DNA of 33,321 nt, from assembly GCA_018882745.1 (NCBI GenBank), contig VFFD01000007.1:1-33321 (forward strand), given 5' to 3'. A program made the position numbers and the translations under genes. This document shows positions 29,194-33,321 of the stretch, in pieces. Under the pieces are notes generated by a model that was not told where the DNA came from, did not search any database, and saw only the letters and a program-made list of their open reading frames with translations. Source of the DNA: Candidatus Nanopelagicaceae bacterium (GTDB taxonomy: Bacteria > Actinomycetota > Actinomycetes > Nanopelagicales > Nanopelagicaceae). The number at the start of each line of letters is the position of its first letter. The first letter of the stretch is position 1.

Positions 29194-30927
29194 ATGACTT
29201 TCTCAGTCAAGATGCCTGCTCTCGGTGAGAGCGTTACTGAGGGAACCGTTACGCGTTGGCTCAAAGCCGAAGGCGATCATGTCGCACTTGATGAACCATT
29301 ACTCGAAGTTTCAACGGATAAAGTCGATACCGAAATTCCATCTCCTGCGGCGGGCGTTCTACAAAAGATTCTGGTTGCTGTCGATAGCGTTGCGCCAGTA
29401 GGAGCAGAACTTGCTCTTATCGCTGATGGTGCATCCGCTCCTGCAACACCTGCTGCCCCACAAGTTTCAACACCAGCCCCAACTCCGACTCCAACTCCGA
29501 CTCCAACTCCAGCACCGACTCCAGCACCAGTTGCTGCTGCACCTGTCAGCGCTCCACAACCCACAACGTCATCTGGAAACGCAACACCCGTGGTTATGCC
29601 AGCACTCGGTGAATCCGTAACGGAAGGAACAGTTACCCGCTGGTTGAAGAAAGTTGGCGAAACGGTCAATGTTGATGAGGCGCTACTTGAAGTTTCAACA
29701 GATAAGGTTGATACCGAAATTCCATCTCCTGCATCAGGAGTCTTGCTCTCTATCGATGTTCCCGTGGATTCCACTGTTGCAGTTGGAACTCGACTGGCAT
29801 CCATTGGCGCCTCTGGATCTGCGCCGGTTGCAGCTCCGGTAACTCCACCTGCTCCACCCGTTGCTACACCAGTTGTCACTCCAGTTGCCACACCTAAGGC
29901 AGTTCCAACTCCGCCACAGACACCTCCACCACTTCTTCCAAAGCCTGTTGCGGCAGCTCCGGCTCCTACATCGGCTAAAGGTTCATCTGTTCTTGATGAT
30001 TCATATGTAACACCCATCGTGCGCAAACTTGCTGCGGAAAATGGCGTTGATCTTTCACGGGTAAAAGGAACTGGCGTCGGAGGAAGAATTCGCAAAGAGG
30101 ATGTTCTCGCTGCTGTCGTACGCCCAAGTGCACCTGCATCTGCTCCATCGGTGTCATCACCGTCGACTCCAAGTGCTCCTCGCACTGCAGCACCGGTAGC
30201 TGTATCACCACTTCGCGGCACAACCGTCACGATGTCACGTCTCCGTAAAGTCATTGCAGCGCGAATGCTGGAATCTCTACAGGTCAGCGCACAACTCACC
30301 ACGGTTATTGAAGTCGATATCACCAAGATTGCGCGTCTGCGTGAAAAGGCGAAAGCAAGTTTTGAAGCACGCGAAGGCGTGAAGCTCACATTCCTCCCAT
30401 TCTTTGCAGTTGCAGTGTGTGAAGCGTTAAAACAACACCCTGTTGTTAATGCCTCCGTTGAAGGCGAACAGATCACCTACCACGGTGCTGAACATCTAGG
30501 AATCGCAGTCGATACCGATCGTGGACTTCTTGTTCCGGTTATCAAGGATGCCGGCGATCTCAATATGGGCGGTATCGCTCGTCGCATTGTTGATGTTGCA
30601 ACACGTACTCGCGATAACAAGATTTCACCTGATGATCTTGGCGGTGGAACATTCACCATCACAAATACTGGATCTCGTGGTGCGCTCTTTGATACTCCAA
30701 TCATCAATCAACCCCAGGTTGCAATTCTTGGAGTTGGCGCAGTCGTCAAACGTCCAATGGTTGTTAAAGGTGAAGATGGTGGAGAAACGATTGCTATTCG
30801 CTCCATGGTCTATCTCGCACTTTCGTACGATCACCGCATCGTTGATGGCGCAGATGCTGCTCGATTCTTAGGAACGCTCAAGGAGCGACTTGAAGAAGGT
30901 CGTTTTGAATCTGATTTAGGTCTCTAA
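29194..30927 (+). CDS. sucB: 2-oxoacid dehydrogenase E2 component (dihydrolipoamide succinyltransferase type)
   Basis: This is a 577-aa core enzyme of a 2-oxoacid dehydrogenase complex. Two lipoyl domains are seen (about 1-78 and 131-206) with lipoylation sites Lys43 and Lys171, each in [15 protein letters not shown]; both share the identical [18 protein letters not shown] opening. Long Pro/Ala/Thr linkers (about 80-130, 207-265 and 309-340) flank them. The peripheral subunit-binding domain is at about 271-305 ([10 protein letters not shown]...[13 protein letters not shown]). The acyltransferase domain extends to the end, with the catalytic SYDHRIVDG near the C-terminus. In Actinobacteria this E2 serves the pyruvate and 2-oxoglutarate complexes, so the exact substrate is open. 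GGAG 9 nt upstream is a possible Shine-Dalgarno. Its stop overlaps the next ATG (TAATG). Confidence 0.93.
   Translation: MTFSVKMPALGESVTEGTVTRWLKAEGDHVALDEPLLEVSTDKVDTEIPSPAAGVLQKILVAVDSVAPVGAELALIADGASAPATPAAPQVSTPAPTPTPTPTPTPAPTPAPVAAAPVSAPQPTTSSGNATPVVMPALGESVTEGTVTRWLKKVGETVNVDEALLEVSTDKVDTEIPSPASGVLLSIDVPVDSTVAVGTRLASIGASGSAPVAAPVTPPAPPVATPVVTPVATPKAVPTPPQTPPPLLPKPVAAAPAPTSAKGSSVLDDSYVTPIVRKLAAENGVDLSRVKGTGVGGRIRKEDVLAAVVRPSAPASAPSVSSPSTPSAPRTAAPVAVSPLRGTTVTMSRLRKVIAARMLESLQVSAQLTTVIEVDITKIARLREKAKASFEAREGVKLTFLPFFAVAVCEALKQHPVVNASVEGEQITYHGAEHLGIAVDTDRGLLVPVIKDAGDLNMGGIARRIVDVATRTRDNKISPDDLGGGTFTITNTGSRGALFDTPIINQPQVAILGVGAVVKRPMVVKGEDGGETIAIRSMVYLALSYDHRIVDGADAARFLGTLKERLEEGRFESDLGL
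29479..29526 (+). repeat. 12-bp tandem repeat in the first sucB linker
   Basis: There are four near-identical 12-bp units beginning CCAACTCCGACT (the third and fourth diverge to ...CCAGCA). They encode the Pro-Thr linker after the first lipoyl domain. The linker length is likely to vary between strains by slippage. Confidence 0.85.
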
Positions 30928-31820
30928 TGTCTCTCCCCCAAAGAATTGCCGTGACCGGCGCCTCGGGACTTATTGGAACTGCGCTGATTGGCCATCTCAA
31001 ATCCGAAGGTCATACCGTCCAGAAATTAGTACGACGCCCCGTCGTCTCTCCTGATGAAGTCTCGTGGGATCCACGTGCGGGAAATGTAGATCTTTCTCCT
31101 CTTGAAGGAGTCGATGCGATCATTCATCTTGCTGGCGCAAATGTTGGAGATAAGCGATGGACCAAGAAATACCGCGCTGAAATTCTTAATTCACGACTAT
31201 TAGGCACAACTGCAATCTCTCATGCGGTATCCCAACTGAAGCCACAAGTATTCATCTCATCCAGCGCGATTGGTTGGTACGGAGAAACCGGCAACCGAGC
31301 CGTAACGGAAAACGATCGCCCAGGTGATGATTTTCTTGCAGCAGTCTGCAAAGAATGGGAAGCGGCTGCTGATCTCGCTACCGATACGCGAGTAGTAAAG
31401 ATTCGTACCGGTCTTGTACTTGATCCCACTGGTGGCGCGCTCGGAAAGATGTTGCCACTTTTTAAGTTCGGACTTGGTGGAAAGCTAGGAAATGGCAAGC
31501 AGTGGTGGTCGTGGATCACTTTGCATGATCACATCCGGGCAATCTGTTATCTATTGGAGAAACCGATCGAAGGCGCGGTTAATTTAACTTCTCCTAATCC
31601 TGCAACTAATCAGGAATTTACCTCGGCGTTGGCGCGCGCCATGCACCGACCAGCGCTCTTCCCGGTTCCATCATTTGCTCTCAAGATTGCATTGGGTGGT
31701 TTCTCAACTGAAATTCTTGGCTCAAAGAAAGTTATTCCACAAAAACTCAATGATGCTGGTTTTACTTTTGATTACCCGCATATCGCTCCGGCGCTCTCTG
31801 CGCTTATTGATCAGCAATAA
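30927..31820 (+). CDS. TIGR01777-type NAD-dependent epimerase/SDR protein (YfcH-like)
   Basis: This is a 297-aa extended-SDR protein. The nucleotide-binding VTGASGLIG is near residues 9-17, IIHLAGANVGDKRW near 65-78 is the TIGR01777 hallmark, and FISSSAIGWYGETG carries the Ser/Tyr region. The C-terminus has the GSKKVIPQKL and GFTFDYP blocks (DUF1731-like). The reaction is not known for this family. Overlap of one base with the sucB stop (TAATG) makes it part of that operon. In many Actinobacteria lipB and lipA follow this gene; here the next genes are convergent oxidoreductases. Confidence 0.88.
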   Translation: MSLPQRIAVTGASGLIGTALIGHLKSEGHTVQKLVRRPVVSPDEVSWDPRAGNVDLSPLEGVDAIIHLAGANVGDKRWTKKYRAEILNSRLLGTTAISHAVSQLKPQVFISSSAIGWYGETGNRAVTENDRPGDDFLAAVCKEWEAAADLATDTRVVKIRTGLVLDPTGGALGKMLPLFKFGLGGKLGNGKQWWSWITLHDHIRAICYLLEKPIEGAVNLTSPNPATNQEFTSALARAMHRPALFPVPSFALKIALGGFSTEILGSKKVIPQKLNDAGFTFDYPHIAPALSALIDQQ

Positions 31821-32958
31821 TTGCTTCCGCAACGAGACGACCGCTTAATAACGCGCCTTGTTGAGCGGGAAAAGCTCGATCGTCCCCAGCAATAAATAAT
31901 TTCTCAGACAAACGCTGTTGGCCCTGTAATCCTTTGCCAGGCAAGTGGCGCGGCAGTGAATGCGGGATTTCATATCTCGCCACCACTTCCATCTCTCTTT
32001 CACTGATTCCCCAAAGTTCGGCCACTGCGCTATCCGCCTCGGAGGCTGTGATGTCGCGGAGAGTGGTTGATGAGATCAGAGATTTACCGTGCGGCGCGTA
32101 ACTGGGGGCGACATTAGAAATCACAACAGAGTTGATTAATGGTGGTTTCGTCGCCACACGTAGATGTTTGCTAGGGATGAGATCGCTATCAATTGCGTGA
32201 TACCACGTTGCGGAGTAATTCATTGCGACGTTATCTCCACCCAGCAACTTCCTGCTCTGAATCGCATCAGTAGCTACCACTATAAAGTCGCCTTTTAACT
32301 CTTCAGTGTTGGTCCGTACCGATCCATCACTTACATGAATGACTTCAGAATTGAATTGAATCTCTAGATTCTTTTGCAGTGCGGTTGGAAGAGCCGCAAC
32401 TCCATTCTTCGGTACTCCTGGAGAACCTTGGACAAACCATCTCAGAAGTTCATGAGCCATCTCAGAAGACACTAGATCAGCGTCAGCGAGAAATACCCCA
32501 TCAAGAAATCCTTTCAGCACTCTGCGATAAAAACGACCAGAACTCCCCAGCGCTTCACCTAAAGGTCGATCTTCGCCAGGAAAAGCGAGGAATCGAATGA
32601 AGTTGAGTTTCTCTCGCATACTTCCTGTCTGTGAGGATAGATCGCCAGGAAGATAGCGAAGGTGCTTTCGAAAATCCCCAACTCGAAGTTCTCTGCCATT
32701 AATCGAGATGTCGAAACCCTTAGGAAGGGATTGCATCTGTAATTCGGGCACTACTCCCGTTTTCTGTAATTCTGAATACTTCGTATTAATGACTTGGAAA
32801 CCGTGATCACAAGTAAAGCCATCAATGTAATCACTCTTGATGCGTCCACCTACGCGATCAGAGGATTCGAGAATTGTTACGTGATAATTTTTCTTGCTAA
32901 GGACTTGGGCGCAATTGAGACCCGCAAGTCCAGCACCAACGATAATGACCGAGCGCAT
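31804..32958 (-). CDS. FAD-dependent amine-oxidase/phytoene-desaturase-like oxidoreductase
   Basis: This is a 384-aa flavoprotein. The N-terminal VGAGLAGLNCA is the FAD-binding motif and ESSDRVGGRIKSD is the amine-oxidase (Pfam Amino_oxidase) signature. The C-terminal FIAGDDR...QQGALLSGRLVAE completes the FAD fold. Similar proteins include protoporphyrinogen oxidase, carotenoid desaturases and uncharacterised NAD(P)/FAD oxidoreductases; the substrate cannot be told. The ATG overlaps the stop of the upstream Gfo/Idh/MocA-like gene (TAATG), so the two form an operon. The end overlaps the convergent epimerase gene by 17 bp. Confidence 0.85.
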   Translation of the reverse strand: MRSVIIVGAGLAGLNCAQVLSKKNYHVTILESSDRVGGRIKSDYIDGFTCDHGFQVINTKYSELQKTGVVPELQMQSLPKGFDISINGRELRVGDFRKHLRYLPGDLSSQTGSMREKLNFIRFLAFPGEDRPLGEALGSSGRFYRRVLKGFLDGVFLADADLVSSEMAHELLRWFVQGSPGVPKNGVAALPTALQKNLEIQFNSEVIHVSDGSVRTNTEELKGDFIVVATDAIQSRKLLGGDNVAMNYSATWYHAIDSDLIPSKHLRVATKPPLINSVVISNVAPSYAPHGKSLISSTTLRDITASEADSAVAELWGISEREMEVVARYEIPHSLPRHLPGKGLQGQQRLSEKLFIAGDDRAFPAQQGALLSGRLVAEAIIADQ

Positions 32959-33321
32959 TAGCGAGTAGAAATCTCCCGAGCCTTATCGATGATACGAGCA
33001 ACGCTCAAAGCAAAGTCACGAGATACCGGCAGTTCCGATCCAATCTCCAAACTTTCACGAACTTTGGCGTAGAAGGTTGGATGCGAGCCTGGCTCACTTG
33101 AATAGCTGAATGAGTCGGTGCCTTTGAAGATACGTGCTTCGCTCTTAATGTCATCGCTCGGTAACCAGATTCCAGGCTGAGCTTTGAATCCTTTGCGAAG
33201 AAGCTCTTCTTGGTGATCTAACTCGCTGATAACAAGAGAACCTTTATCGCCGTTGAGCCGGAGTTTTGGACCAGGTGCTCCCACAATGGCGCTTGCTGAT
33301 AGATATGAATCAACTCCAGAA
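32958..33321 (-). CDS. Gfo/Idh/MocA-type oxidoreductase, C-terminal fragment (5' end beyond window)
   Basis: The frame is open to the right edge, so the protein begins outside the window; 121 codons are visible including the stop. The LRLNGDKGSLVI segment followed by DHQEELLRKG corresponds to the C-terminal substrate-domain end of Gfo/Idh/MocA sugar or inositol dehydrogenases, where the usual text is a YGTKGS motif and an acidic-Gln-Glu helix. The NAD-binding domain is not in view, so the subfamily is uncertain. An internal GTG at 33284 is not a likely start. Confidence 0.7.
   Translation of the reverse strand, partial: SGVDSYLSASAIVGAPGPKLRLNGDKGSLVISELDHQEELLRKGFKAQPGIWLPSDDIKSEARIFKGTDSFSYSSEPGSHPTFYAKVRESLEIGSELPVSRDFALSVARIIDKAREISTR

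Noticed and set aside
29479-29526. Short repeated units suggesting a CRISPR or minisatellite
   Set aside because: Units are 12 bp, directly adjacent without spacers, in frame, and encode the Pro-Thr linker of SucB.
29277-30476. 399-aa open frame on the minus strand opposite sucB
   Set aside because: It is antisense to the firmly identified lipoyl and linker domains. Its Gly/Thr/Ala/Val-rich low-complexity product is the complement of the Pro/Ala/Thr codons. There is no start signal.

Overview
The window looks like a piece of a small, very compact, moderate-G+C actinobacterial genome. The best guess is a freshwater acI-type lineage (Ca. Nanopelagicales, Planktophila-like); this is inference from gene content and order, without a database search. 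Actinobacterial markers are the qcrCAB-ctaE and ctaCDF cytochrome clusters with a di-haem QcrC and a small subunit IV (CtaF), a fused exonuclease-GIY-YIG nuclease, a DUF3043 protein, and the pepA-lpd-sucB-TIGR01777 order. Genes abut or overlap almost everywhere. No stretch over 300 bp lacks a gene. I saw no tRNA, rRNA, insertion sequence, phage gene or CRISPR.

Layout. 1-1002: end-truncated FAD/NAD(P)-binding protein. 1122-1292: small zinc-ribbon protein. 1289-5935 (minus): five-gene operon of esterase, M3 peptidase (interrupted by an in-frame TAA), short CDF-like cation transporter, uppP and UPF0303 protein. 5964-7799: DnaQ-UvrC-like fusion. 7742-9217 (minus): pseudo-receiver and trpD. 9351-13356 (plus): ctaE-qcrC-qcrA-qcrB. 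13369-16700 (minus): SRPBCC protein and ctaC-ctaD-ctaF. Together these last two blocks encode most of a III2-IV2 respiratory supercomplex. 16757-19987: a degenerate cysteine-desulfurase-like protein, erpA, nadA and a DUF3043 protein. 19998-20999 (minus): aldo/keto reductase. 21062-25142 (plus): a cobalamin riboswitch followed by a secreted SCO2322-like protein, EcfT, a fused double ATPase and an S component, which I read as a B12-regulated ECF uptake system. 25102-26202 (minus): gcvT. 26220-31820 (plus): pepA, lpd, sucB and a TIGR01777 epimerase-like protein. 31804-33321 (minus): a Gfo/Idh/MocA-like oxidoreductase (cut by the edge) and an FAD amine-oxidase-like protein.

The strongest cross-window signal is transcriptional. 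Most operon heads have no Shine-Dalgarno sequence and instead carry a TANNNT or near-TATAAT hexamer ending 6-7 nt before the start codon, which predicts leaderless mRNAs. The extreme case is gcvT/pepA: two divergent genes separated by 17 bp, with -10 hexamers that overlap by five bases and each lie exactly 6 nt from their start codon. Exceptions with a convincing Shine-Dalgarno are erpA, lpd and the riboswitch-controlled gene, whose Shine-Dalgarno lies inside a hairpin.

Other points: an otherwise intact peptidyl-dipeptidase gene carries a single TAA where a Glu codon is expected; the desulfurase-like protein keeps its Cys loop but has lost the PLP lysine; and a perfect 9-bp stem sits inside the end of the zinc-ribbon gene, probably terminating the opposing operon.
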